A DNA stretch of 64,000 nucleotides from Emergomyces orientalis. Taxonomy: Eukaryota; Ascomycota; Eurotiomycetes; Onygenales; Ajellomycetaceae. Made by a program: the position numbers and the translations under genes. Location: assembly GCA_002110485.1 (NCBI GenBank), contig MOWL01000023.1, positions 248,001-312,000 of the forward strand. Direction: 5' to 3'. Of the stretch, positions 33,160 to 44,272 are shown piece by piece. Below the pieces are notes generated by a model. The model was given only the letters and a program-made list of their open reading frames with translations. It made no database searches and had not been told where the DNA came from. How positions within the stretch are numbered: position 1 is the first letter of the stretch; every line of letters starts with the position of its first letter.

Positions 33160-34453
33160 TTATAGCATGCTGCGAGTCCCCTCGTCGTCTAACGCAGCTT
33201 GCGCCATCTTCAAAACTTCCTCCGCCATCCCCCAGCTCAACTCCACGCCTCTTCCAGCAGCCCCGTATGCATGAACAATTTTACGGCTACCACCAAGCGT
33301 CTCCAGTTCTAAACGCACACCACCTTCCCTTGCCGGCCGCCGGCCTACAATATCCCGGATTACGTCGAACCTGCCCTGTTTGTTTAATACAGGTGGATAC
33401 AGTTTTGCTGCGTTTTTGAGTAATTGATCGCGAACACCGAGGGATGGTTCTGGATTCCAGTCGTTAGGCTGTTTCGTGCCACCGACAATTGTGCCGCCGT
33501 TTAGAGGCCGGGGGATCAGGAATGACCAAGTGCCGTCGGAATTTTGTTGCGTTATTGTTTTATCGCAAGGGTTTGAAACAAGGCAGGTTTGTCCTGGAAT
33601 ATCATGTAGCTCAGTTTAGGCACTCAATTTAAAAATAAAATAGAAATAACAATGTGCTGGCCACAAGAGTGCCACAGCCAAAGGAGAAGACCAATCATTA
33701 CAGGGCGGGGGCTTACCCCAATACCTACCTCGAATTATGAAAGATTTCGGATCATTGATTCCAACTCCAGTGCAGTTAACGACTATCTTCACATTTCTAT
33801 TACCGCAGATCTCGAATGCTTCCTCAACAGAGTTCAGTCGCTTTCGCTGTACCTTTCCTCCAGCAAGCTTAAACCGCCGTAGCATATGAACCATATAAAC
33901 CTCCGGGTCAATTGTATATGTCTCATACCTAGCTCCGAATTCTACTCCTTGCGGCCTCTCATTGACTTCCAGGACACGGAACCCATCAATATCGACATAC
34001 TCGGGTAATAAAGCCTTGTAAGCTGGGGCAGCTTCTCCGGATACGTAATCAACTCCCTCCATAAACTTCACCCCAAACTCTGGGTGCTCTGCGGCCAAGT
34101 TCTTAAAACGCTTGTAGGTGTTTTTTGCTAGGCGGGATTCATATTTCAGCTGCGGTGTTGTGGCTGGGATCGGGCGATAATGGGCACCCGCAAGAGTGGT
34201 GGGGTATGAAGGATTGAGGCCATCTGTAGAGAAGTACTCGGAAACTAGGAGAATGTGGTATTTTTGACGTGGGAGGGCCTCTAGGAGGGTCAACGCTGAG
34301 GTCGCGCCAATGATCCCTGCGCTGTTTCCAAAGACATTGAGGGAGAATTAGTAAATCTGCATAATATGTTGCCATAGTTTTGAGTCATATGGTTTTTAGA
34401 AAATGATGTACTGACCCGATCACCACAATGGTTTGTTTCGCTGAATGGTTCAT
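33160..34453 (-). CDS. D-amino-acid oxidase (FAD-dependent)
   Basis: Three exons (34453-34416, 34321-33729, 33593-33160) give 354 residues, the usual length. It oxidises D-amino acids to 2-oxo acids, ammonia and H2O2 with FAD, normally in peroxisomes. The N-terminal dinucleotide-binding motif IVVIGAGIIGATSALTLLE is split by the first intron. Other family blocks are TTLAGAHYRP, ETYTIDPEVYMVHMLRRF, VVNCTGVGI, IIRGQTCLV, IPRPLNGGTIVGGT, GRRPAREGGVRLE (the substrate-carboxylate Arg region) and the C-terminal YGAAGRGVELSWGMAEEV. In the last block the usual GYGYQ-like sequence is GRGVE, a departure that could affect substrate range. The protein ends Ser-Met-Leu rather than the canonical SKL, so peroxisomal import by PTS1 would be weak or absent. 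It could also be a D-aspartate oxidase; the two are hard to tell apart by sequence alone. Confidence 0.9.
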
Positions 34454-35575
34454 ATTGTTCTAAGTCTTATTATATTGTTCCTACTACGGCATCAAGTTTG
34501 GTCAGAAGAGAAGGTAAAAGAAAGATCACGGCTGTTACCTTCTGTTTGTTGAGTAAATCGTCCACAAGGGGCGTATATTATATTGCCGAACAGCAATGTC
34601 GTTTATTCGGCAAACCGGAAACATCAACGCCCTCCCCGCGATTCGGGTTCCCGAAGGATGGGCATAAACCACCATTTCATATTTAGCGGGTTCACCTTTG
34701 CTTAGCTGACCACCACTGGAAGGGGATGTTTTCCGCTTGTGATCAATCAACAAACTGCTATTTAAACTTTGCTGTTCCCTATTTGATGTGCGGTTAACGA
34801 ATTTGTATTATTTTGTTCATGCGCCAATCAACTTCTTTGAGCGACATGTCACCCAAGCATTGCACACATTTCAAGGGGTGTGCATGCCAAAGCGTGCAGG
34901 TCCAACTTCCCTGCTAGCCATGAGCTATCACACTATACAGAAATGCTTATTTTATTCTGAATTCGCCATCATCAGTTCTCCTTCGTTTGGAATTCTCTAG
35001 TTGAGAAGTTATGCCCTAACGGATTGATGATGGAGTTTTGAGGGATTTCCTTCCCGATACCACTTGTAATGAAAACGAAATGGACTTGGGACATTATCAT
35101 CACTCTGAGCATTAAATTACATAAATTGATACCACCAAGGTTGGGGAAGCCAAAATTTATCATCACTATATCGATTTCCCCTAGAATGCCTCTATCTAGA
35201 TGCGTAGGAGAGAGTGGCCATTATTAAAATAAAAAAAAGGGTGAGTCGACCCATTCCCAGATGCCATTTTCGATTCCATATATTCCTAAACCCATTAATC
35301 CAAGATATACATACCATATTGTTAAAAAGAAAATTAATGTTTCAATGAATGACCAACTGCAATAAAAGGCATTGCAAGCCAGGAAAATCAAAAGGGGCAT
35401 ATAGAAAAGGATAAAAACACTAAAGCCTATTGGAAATGCTCCACTCTTTCCATCCCCGATTCACTATTCGGCCTCCACCGCAGAGTTATACGAATCCAGA
35501 GCCTGATGGTAAAAAAATATACGCAAAAAAGGGTGAAAACCTTCCACATGAGCCTTTGACATGTCAACATTTAAT
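34454..35575. other. Intergenic, no gene seen
   Basis: Holds the D-amino-acid oxidase promoter near its left end and the 3' flank of the fasciclin gene on the right. AT-rich in the middle (35220-35420). No coding signal. Confidence 0.55.
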
Positions 35576-37160
35576 TCAATTTTCAACATAAGGTTCCAGT
35601 CTTCCGATTACATCTTCAATCGTTAGGCTAGAGAATGACTCTTCTTCGTCGTTCATAATCGGGTGTTGGATCGTTGGGTCGCTATCCTTGCGTGCTTGGC
35701 TATGCGGCTGGCACGGCGGAATCAAGACCTTGTTAAGGACATGGATGACACCATCCCTAGTAACCAGATCTGGCACTGCGACAGAGGTAAAGCCGTTGAT
35801 TTTAAATGTAACGAACCGATTAATGCGCGCGATATCTACGCTAAGGTGACGTTGTGGTAGGAGCGTGGGTAAATCGACCTTTGGATAAAAAATGGCTTAG
35901 CTAAGGAGGATGTTTTCCTTATTTACAGAGAGGGCTGAAAGGATAGTACTAACATGAAGCGACTGATGGTTCAGTCCCTTATCGCCTTTTGGTTTGTTAT
36001 ATGCATCCGAGTAAAGCGTATGGTCATATACAATATGATACTTTAAGAGAGCTTTCAAATATTTTTCACCCCAGCGGCTGAAGAGAAGAGCATTGAGGCG
36101 CCGACCGAGTTTCTTGAAAGCACGATTAGTGGGGACGAAGAATGTCGCCCCTGAATGGGTAGAGGTGTCGTTGATATTGTCGAACAGACCAATCTTATAC
36201 AGGCCTAATTGAAAGGTGCTGAAAGTTGAAGGGAGGAAATTTAGAGTATCTGCCGCTGGAAACGGTGGAATTAGAATGTGGTTCAGCCCGTGGGCAACTC
36301 CATTTGTGCCGTACTTCGTAATAGTGAACAGTGAGTATCAATTCCATAAAAAAAATAGAGGGAATAGAATAGAATAAATGGCGGAAACGGAGGCTCACAA
36401 GATTACTCTTGACGATGGAAGCATAAAAGTTCAAGGTTAAACCTTTTAGCCCAAATTGTGTGCAGATTCGCTGAGGGTAAGGTCCAAGATCTGCCCTTTC
36501 AAGCAGTGTAGGAATTGTCCTCAAAGAAAACACTTCACCTCGTGAATATTGGTGCGGCGCAATATGATACATGATCACCCTTTTTAGAATTTTATCTGGC
36601 AGGTCCGGGTGGTGCTTGAACTTCGCGAAGGCTTTATCTGTGGGGACAAACACTGTATAGTTTGAGGAGGTACTATTGAGAATGTCCACGATATCATCAA
36701 ATTTGGATACTAACTTAGCAAATGTTTTTGTGTGTGTGCTGGCGTTTATCATCTCGTACAGGGTCATATCAAAATGTCCATGGCCTGGGTGGTGTCCTCC
36801 TACAAGGCGTGACTGGGACTGAGGTTGTATGAAAGAATCCTCGTCCCAGCCATCGTCCAAGTGGTCACCATACTCAATATCATCATCGTCTTGATCCGAA
36901 GACAGTATTATTGAGGATTTCGGTTCGTGCGGATGGTTCGCCGTCAGCCAGTCTATATTTTCAGTCATTTCATTCATTTCGGCGATATGGCGCACGAAAC
37001 TCGCCTCATCCTCTCGGAACTGTGTAAAATCGGACGGTTGGGGTGTCTTTTCATGCCGGGAATGAGGAGGTATATCGGCCAATGCCGAAGACTGCTGTTG
37101 GTCTGGAATAATGAATGCTTCAGCAGCTGACACGGCAAGGAGAGCGAACGTTGTCTTCAT
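35576..37160 (-). CDS. Secreted protein with two fasciclin (FAS1) domains
   Basis: Three exons (37160-36399, 36313-35954, 35878-35576) give 474 residues. The start MKTTFALLAVSAAEAF is a probable signal peptide. A long acidic region follows (residues about 30-130, with an EDD/DDDD-rich part and two His-rich GHHPGHGH spots). The first FAS1 domain runs from about residue 135 (TLYEMINASTHTKTFAKLVSKFDDIVDIL, NYTVFVPTDKAFAKF, MYHIAPHQYS...TIPTLLE, GVAHGLNHILIPP). The second starts near residue 280 (STFQLGLYKIGLFDNI, ATFFVPTNRAFKKLG, LLKYHIVYDHTLYSD, FKINGFTSVAVPDLVTRDGVIHVLNKVLIPP). FAS1 domains mediate adhesion or matrix contact, so a cell-surface role is likely. No clear GPI-anchor signal is seen at the C-terminus. 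It is divergent from the NlpC/P60 gene. Confidence 0.88.
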
Positions 37161-39551
37161 GGTTATAGGTAGAAGATAACCTTGATCCTCGAACTACGGG
37201 CTTATGCGGTGTTAGTGGACGAAATAATAGGGCAGTGATTCTCCTAAAGTAACAGGCACTGGTGACATTGGCATAAGGAATGTAATCAGTGCGAGGTTGC
37301 CTGTCAACCAAATGATATACTTAAAAGATCCAATCAGTAAGCGGCCAGAGCCTTATCTAAGAACAAAACAGGTTCAGGGAAGAAAGAGATAAACAGTGGA
37401 TTAGAGTGTGGAGTGACGTGAGTCTGACAATTTTGTTGCGTCCGGATTAAAGTAAAATATCCCGGATATATGAACTCATTATTGGCAATCCAAAGAATGA
37501 ATCTTGGATAGTTGAACGTTAACTTTGCGGGGAATTGATGACATTATTGCTCCAAGACAAACTCCCCATGGTCCGAGTAGTCCATAGCTGGCATGGGAAT
37601 CCCCAGGTCCCCAGGGCTGTTCATCTGGGTGACCATTCGGTGGACTGATATAACATCAATCCTTTGGGTCGCTTTCATGGACCTACCCGGTATAGAGCAC
37701 AGTTGAATTTTCCTTACCATTCAGGATGCATAGGGCAAGGCTCACTTGAGATTTTCAATAATCGTTTTTGGCCTGTTCTCGTCCGAAGCTCCGTCATGAT
37801 TCAGCCTCGCTCATGATACCAAGCGCTAGACACATACGATCCCCAATTTCGCTAAATCAAAAGGAGAGCTACTCTTCGTCTGTTTGCATGTTAGCGGGGG
37901 TTTATCCGCTGTCTTCTCATGTCATCCTATGTTTCCTAGCCTCTCTTCCACACTTAATTAGATCAAATTTCAGGTTCTCTTTGCAGAAAGGCTAGGGGTT
38001 AGCCATAGCCACATATCGTACCGAAGGCCCTCCTTTAGAATTCAAATAGCCGTGTCCAGGCGCCTACGTGTGAATACTTATGTGTCGCGTGAGAGCAGGG
38101 GAGCCGCAATGCAATACCAGTTCTTAATATAGCATTTTACGAGTTTTCTTCCCCTGGTTCGTTTCGAAACGATCACGAGAAGCTCGCGGCGTTTCTGAGA
38201 ACGGCTAAAAATTGGACTACACGAATATCGAACTTCATCCTCTGTGGTGCGACCCTTGTCCAAATCTGCTGCAGCATCCATGATAACACGTAAATTTTTT
38301 ATGAAACAGGGTAGGATGCCAGCTCACGGGCTGCGCACGGGGCAAAGCAGGCCAGGGTCCCTGAAAAACATGGGTTTTCTGCCATAACTCTACTCTATAG
38401 TGTTCCCTTCTTATTGATCTTTGAACAGTTGGGATTGCAAAAGGTTGCCCATTTGTTGTAGAAGCTGGCGCAACAGCTGGTTGTGGGTGAATATGGTACT
38501 AAGGCAAAACTTGACATTATTGGTGGACCGGCCGCGGCTCATTGTCAACCCTTCAAGTGGGCGAGAACTGTTTCACAAATGTGGGTTGGGAATATGACGT
38601 GCAGATTCAAAATGCGATTTCCTGATTATTGAAGAACTGGGGAGTGGTGAGGTGTTGGTGGTTGTTTTTGAGTAGTTTCTAGTGGCCGATCACATCCTGG
38701 GGTCACCATCTTAAACTGCCAGCGAGTTCTGTGACAACAGTTTAAATTTTAAAGCCATCTCAGCGACAGGATTGCAGAAAAAGATCAACCAGATTGTCGA
38801 ATAATGTCAGGCACTCGCGGGAAGATCCGACATACTTGCTTGAACCGTCGGGTATTCCCACACCTTTTGTTTCGCCTAATTTCTTGCCCTGGGAGCTTAG
38901 CCAGAAAAAAGTACGAGACTAAAAATAGTGGGCCACACCCCCCCATTGTTTAGATTGATTTGTTCCCCTGAAGGATCACCGCGTTTCTTCAACGTTTGTG
39001 AAGACAAGCTCTCCTCCCTCAGAGCCCTTCATTGGTTCTTATGATCTGGGCTTGAAAACAATATCTGGATGTCGCTTTTTCGTCCTCGGACGAGGAAACC
39101 CAAAGTCTTGCTGAAATGCGCAGCAATGCGACCACAGCCGATACAGAAAATTATTCCGTATCCGAAGGATGGCCCCCTGAGGCTGGTTCCGATGGCCAGG
39201 CCGGGGGTAATTAGCAGTACGAGCTTAAGCTTGCACCAACATGCTTAACGTCTCCCGTTTTCTGCATACGGGCAGTCCATGAACACGAATCTCGTGTCCA
39301 AGAACAACAACATGTGTCGCTAATCTCAAAAGGAATCGACGTTCTATCCCAAAGTCTGCAACCTAATGATCACTTAAAAGTCTATAAAAGAGGGTCAATA
39401 TCCTCGTACAAGCCATGTTTTCACTCTCAGTCTTGTATGGCACACACTCCTTTCACTTTTTATTTTTATTAACTTTTGAATCAATTTTCATACTTTCCTT
39501 ATTAAATTATTTATTTTTCACTCAATTAAGACAACAATCAATATCATCATC
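37161..39551. promoter_or_regulatory. Large divergent intergenic region (fasciclin / NlpC-P60)
   Basis: A 2.4-kb region with the promoters of two divergent secreted-protein genes. The part just before the NlpC/P60 ATG (39440-39545) is AT/T-rich and ends with a short A-rich leader. No coding sequence or repeat stands out in the remainder. Confidence 0.45.
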
Positions 39552-40749
39552 ATGCGTTTTTCTACTTTCTCCCTAGGCCTGCTTTTATGCAGCGTGGTAT
39601 CTGCCATTCCGGCTGGTGAAATATTCGAGCGCAAAGTGGGCTCCAGCTGCAGAACAATGGACGGCGTTGGAAAATGCATGGCCAGGAGCAAGTGCGACGG
39701 AGTATACTATGATGGAGCTTGTGGCAAAAACTCTGGTGAAACCCGAGTATGTATTCTTGGATGCTCATCGGTAGGCGTATTCGATGCTGATACTTTGTGT
39801 GCAGTGCTGCGTTCAGGTGAAGTGCAAGGTTGGGGGCAAATCAGGGCTCTGCCAAAACACCAAAAGGACTAAATGCAAAGGCGGGAAATTCCATGCAGGG
39901 AATAGCAACGTACGTAAAATTTGCCTATACCTCTTCATTGGCATTTAGGAGGATCTCACATTTTGTCCTACCGTTGCCTTGAAGAAAATTCGCCAGTGCT
40001 GACTTTTTTTTAGACTTGCCCGGCTGGGAAAGATGTTCAGTGCTGCATAGAGAGCAAGGGTGACGATAAGCCCAAGCCCAAGCCCAAGGATCCCAAACCC
40101 AAGGATCCCAAGCCCAAGCCTAAGCCCAAGCCCAAGCCCAAGCAAACTGTTGGACAAAAGGTCCTCGCCGTAGCTATGAAGGAGAAGGGGACAAAATACG
40201 TCTGGGGTGGTGGCTCATGCAAGGGTCCTACCGGGGGAGGCTTTGACTGCTCCGGTCTTGTTGCCTATGCTGTATGCAAAGTCACGAAACGAAGCCTCTT
40301 CAAGGAAGGTCTGCGCGTGACATACTCCATGTACTGTGCTTCGAGCAGCAAGCTGGGCAAATTCAAGTATGCAAAACCCGTAGCTCCCCTCCTTTCATCG
40401 AAACCCTATCGGAGCTAACACTTCTTTCTAACCAGGAAAATCCCCTTTTCCAAGCGTCGTGCTGGTGACGCTGTCTTTTTCGGGTCTAACTGCAGCTGCA
40501 AGAATCAAAATATCTCCCACATGGGCTTGATGATGTACGTGTCAATTTCTATTTTTATATCTTTTCAAATTCCCCTGGCATTCGTAACATGCCCGTGAGT
40601 TTCTAGTTATCATCTGACAATTAACGTTCTGTAGGAACTCCGGGGACCGCATGCTGCACGCGCCAAATCCGAGTACTGTGGTCAAAGAAGGCAAGGTTTC
40701 TGCCCAAGGCCGCCTGAAAGCTTGTCCCTATGTGATCCGATTCGGATAA
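39552..40749 (+). CDS. Secreted NlpC/P60-family peptidase-like protein with Cys-rich modules
   Basis: Five exons (39552-39746, 39805-39909, 40014-40366, 40436-40534, 40635-40749) give 288 residues. A signal peptide (MRFSTFSLGLLLCSVVSAIPAG) is followed by two cysteine-rich modules; the second has the pattern GLCQNTKRTKCKGG...TCPAGKDVQCC that fungal secreted bacteriolytic-type enzymes often carry. A linker of Pro-Lys repeats (about residues 114-136) leads to an NlpC/P60 domain with catalytic Cys179 in FDCSGLVAY, His246 in ISHMGLMM and a third polar residue, His259 in MLHAPNP. The entry motif YVWGGGSC...GGGFDCSG is also typical. In bacteria this domain cleaves peptide stems of peptidoglycan; in a fungus the likely target is bacterial cell wall. 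Function is inferred. Confidence 0.87.
40063..40143 (+). repeat. Pro-Lys(-Asp) coding repeat
   Basis: Tandem CCCAAG and CCCAAGGATC units encode the PKPK/DPKPK linker between the Cys-rich modules and the NlpC/P60 domain. It is likely to vary in length between strains. Confidence 0.85.
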
Positions 40750-42587
40750 GCTTTGATGCATGACAAATTGTGTCTGACAATTGGAAGTTCCTGACTGTGT
40801 TCAACATTGCCCATGTATTTTCCTACCTGCATTTAAGATTCTTGCCTCTGTTGTCCAAATCTTGCATACTGCTTCCTGTTTCCATCATGAGCGATTCTAG
40901 TGTGCCCCATTCTCTTATTTTATTTTTCTATAGATTGTACGCTTGACATTGTACAATTCGATATTTGTTGCATTCCCCTGAAATACAATGGATAATTCCA
41001 CACATATTTTACACCTGCAACTGGTTACTGTCATGCGGGGAGAGGAGGAATGAAAAGAGAAAATGCAAAAACACGCTTTGGCCTTGGAGTAACGATCATA
41101 TTAACAATTCATCTTCGATTGGTTTTCAAAATATACCTGCGATCTGAAGCCTGATCTGAAGCTTCCAAAACCATATATTTTGCCCGCGAGCATACTGAAA
41201 ATAAAACACTCCCAAGACCTCGTTGAAGAGGCATTCAACTGATGTGTCATGGGTCATCACGTACAATATACACCAAGCCAACAACCGCCAACCGATTGTT
41301 GAGTCCCGCATGCTGAGCTTGCGCCCAAAAGAAAAAGGAAGCGGGGTCTTCGTTTCCAGTCTGAATTTTTTGGGTCACAAATCTTCACATTCACTTGAAC
41401 AATTCCTTCTCAATCAATGCTTGTAAGACTGTGTCAATCTTCACATATGATATTACATCATGATAAGTTCTTCATCTCTCAACTCTGAACATTCGAGTCT
41501 CAACTTTCAGATTTCAGCAACAGCTTTAATTTCTTTGTTTGTCAGTCAGACTCTAAGCATAGACTGCATAGTCTGTTTAAAGTTGTGACAGACTGCTCTT
41601 TCTCCAGACTCGCTCTTCAAAAACTTGGAAAAGTTTGTGATCATTGATTAACTGTGTCTTAGTTTGAAGATGCAGCGCCCCCTTGGATTCTACTGGTGAG
41701 AAGTAGCAACCACATGACAGATTAACACTATGTTAGTTTTTTCCAAGAAAACGTCCCATGTGCTCGATGCACTCCCTGTTAAAAGAAGCATTTTTGAAGT
41801 TTGACGGGATGGAAGGGGACGTGTGTTGTGAAATATTCTTAGTAAAATTAAGTGAATTTCTTTTTCACGAAGATCGGTGTCGGTGGATTTGACGATATAA
41901 ATAGAAAGAGCTCCCAGTCAAAGCTAAGGCGGCTATGGTATAACTACATATCAAGATGGAAGAGATGGAGTGAATTCGATTTTGATACGCATTTTTTAAG
42001 GTGACAACATGCTGACGAGTAAATAGCGGAACGGCTAAAAATGCCCTCCTCTATCTGCTTCGGGTACAAGTTGGCTCCCTTGTTATATATACTATGGAGG
42101 ACATCATGGGTTCCAAGAAGAAAACCATCCCGAAGGCTTTCCAAAGATAATAAGCTATTGGATAGGGCTAGTTAGAGCAGAGCTAGCGCGCATTTGGGGA
42201 AAATAAGGAAATAAGCGCAGTTCCATAACTATATCACAGTGGGGTGGCCGACGGATACGTTATTTAGCCACTCACCTCATGCCAATCAAACCCCAATTCT
42301 TCTGGAGCAGGGTAGTTAGTTCAATGCAGCATCACGTTGCAACCCGTTGCAACCGCTCGCTTCTTCGGGAACCGACCAATACCCAGCCGAGTGGTTTGAC
42401 AAACCCTCCGAACGTTGAGCGAACTTCAGCTGCCGCGATGATATAAATTAACCGATTACTCGTCTGCATAATTTGTACACATATAAAGAGCCTTATGTTC
42501 TCTCAATTTCCTCTTTCGGACGGATATTCTCCTCTTCAACATTCACTCCGCATGATCTAGATTGGCATTGAAAAGGGTCATTTCACT
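40750..42587. other. Intergenic, AT-rich, no gene seen
   Basis: DNA between the NlpC/P60 gene and the P450. The stretch 41400-41690 is rich in short palindromes and direct repeats of GACTGTGTC/AGACTG type and may be decayed repetitive DNA, but no ends could be defined. Just before the P450 ATG there is a CT-rich leader. Confidence 0.5.
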
Positions 42588-44272
42588 ATGATTTCTCTGT
42601 TTGTGCTGGCCCTCAGCTCCATGGCTGCAGCTTATGTTTTTCTTTCTGCGCTACTTCATTTCACTCAAGACTCGAAGGAGCCTCCCGTGATCGAGACTTC
42701 AATACCATTTTTAAGTCCACTACTTGGTTTTATTCTGGACTTGCAAAATTTCATCGTGAAACTCAGGTCAGTCTCCTTTGGGCAGGCAACATTCTGCATC
42801 CTGATCCAAGTGTTTGCCTTGCTATGAAACTTACAAACATTGCCTATACGTAGAGACAAGTATAATCTCCCAGTATATACCCTACGCATGCCAGGACAGC
42901 GCATCTCTATCGTCAACTCCCCATCTCTCATCCCGCAGCTACAACGGCAGATCAAGACCATTGCATTTGGGCCAATAGAGGCTCAGGCAGCAAAGGCAGT
43001 GATGGGCGTCGGTCCAAAAGGAAATGCCATCATAGGTTCAGACAAGATGTTTGAGAATGATTCTTACCTGTCAACTTTTGTGCCATCGATTCACCCAGCC
43101 CTTTCTCCCGGTCCCGGACTCGACGCTATCATTCTTGCAGCTGCCCGACGCATTTCAGACTCTCTGGAAAATCTTAGTAAGAATGCCCCAGCAACAGTTG
43201 AGCTATTTTCTTGGGTACGTGGAGAGATATTTAAAGCCACAACGGAGTCCACATACGGGCGCGCAAGAACCCATTTCGTGATACTGCGCTGGAGGAAGCA
43301 TGGTAGTATGTCCAAGATCCTGCGTAGCCTAGGTGCACTGCTTTTGTCAGAAGATTTATTAATATTCTCGATAGTACCTTCGAACCCGGCATCCTGACTC
43401 ACATGGTCCAAGCATGGCCAAGTTTATTAGCACGCCAAAGCCACCATGCGCGCGAACGCCTTCTCATCCCAGCCTTTGAGAAATACTTTGCTGAAGATGG
43501 CCACCAACAGGGTTCCCTCCTTGTCCAGTGCCGCTACGAGCATAACACAAGCCATGGCTTACGAGGCAGGGATGTAGCAGCCACTGAGATTGACCAGATG
43601 GTTGCGTTTTTGAACAACAGCATGGGCAGCGTGTTCTGGATGGTCTACAATGTCTTCTCGGACCCCGTTGTCCTCGACGAATGCCGAACAGAGGTAGAAC
43701 AGCTTGTGCAGTTAGACGACAACGACGTCCAGAATATCGACCTGGCTAAGATCAAATCTTCTTGTCCTATTCTTTTCTCGACATGGCAGGAGACTCTGCG
43801 GTATATGCACACTGGCGTCATGGCGAGGGTGGTAATGGAGGACATCATGCTCGACAATAAGTATCTCCTAAAGAAAGGCGCCACTCTCCTGGTCGCCGCT
43901 CCAGTCCAAAACACTGACACATCAGTATGGGGGCCAACAGTGAGTAACTTCGACCACCGCCGATTTGTATCCCAGCCTGGTGAAAAGCGCAAAAGTCCGC
44001 CTGAATTCCGCCCCTTTGGTGGTGGGACAGTCCTCTGCCCCGGGCGGCACTTTGTCACCGCCGAGGCCCTGTCATTTGTGGTCCTCTTGTTGCTCCGCTT
44101 TGACCTGAAGCGTGTAGCTCAGAATGGTAAATGGTTGGAGCCACGGAAGGTGATATCTATGACAGCAACTATGCCAACACCCAAGGATGGATTACATGTG
44201 AAGTTTGTCCTTAGAGACAAACAGAAAGGGCGTGTGAACATCTCAACGTCCGGCAAGGCGCAGTATTACTAG
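42588..44272 (+). pseudogene. Cytochrome P450, frameshifted (CYP7/CYP8-like class)
   Basis: Exons 42588-42766, 42854-43302 and 43375-44272 encode an ER-anchored monooxygenase of about 507 residues if one frameshift near 43260-43264 is allowed for. Exon 1 gives an N-terminal anchor. Later come the ExxR motif (WQETLRYM), the PERF-like region (FDHRRF) and an intact heme loop, FRPFGGGTVLCPGRHF. The I-helix reads FLNNSMGSVFW and lacks the usual acid-Thr pair, as in CYP7/CYP8-type enzymes. At 43260 the bases after TACGGG contain GC twice; the reading frame before and after differ by two bases, and the in-frame reading meets a stop at 43395. With one GC less the frame is open to the normal end. The remainder shows no further damage, so the lesion is recent, a sequencing error, or strain-specific. 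Confidence 0.8.

Noticed and set aside
43215..43267. A 53-nt intron that would repair the P450 frame without a mutation
   Set aside because: It would have an AAG acceptor, no branch-point sequence, and would delete the conserved segment before YG; a duplicated GC is simpler.
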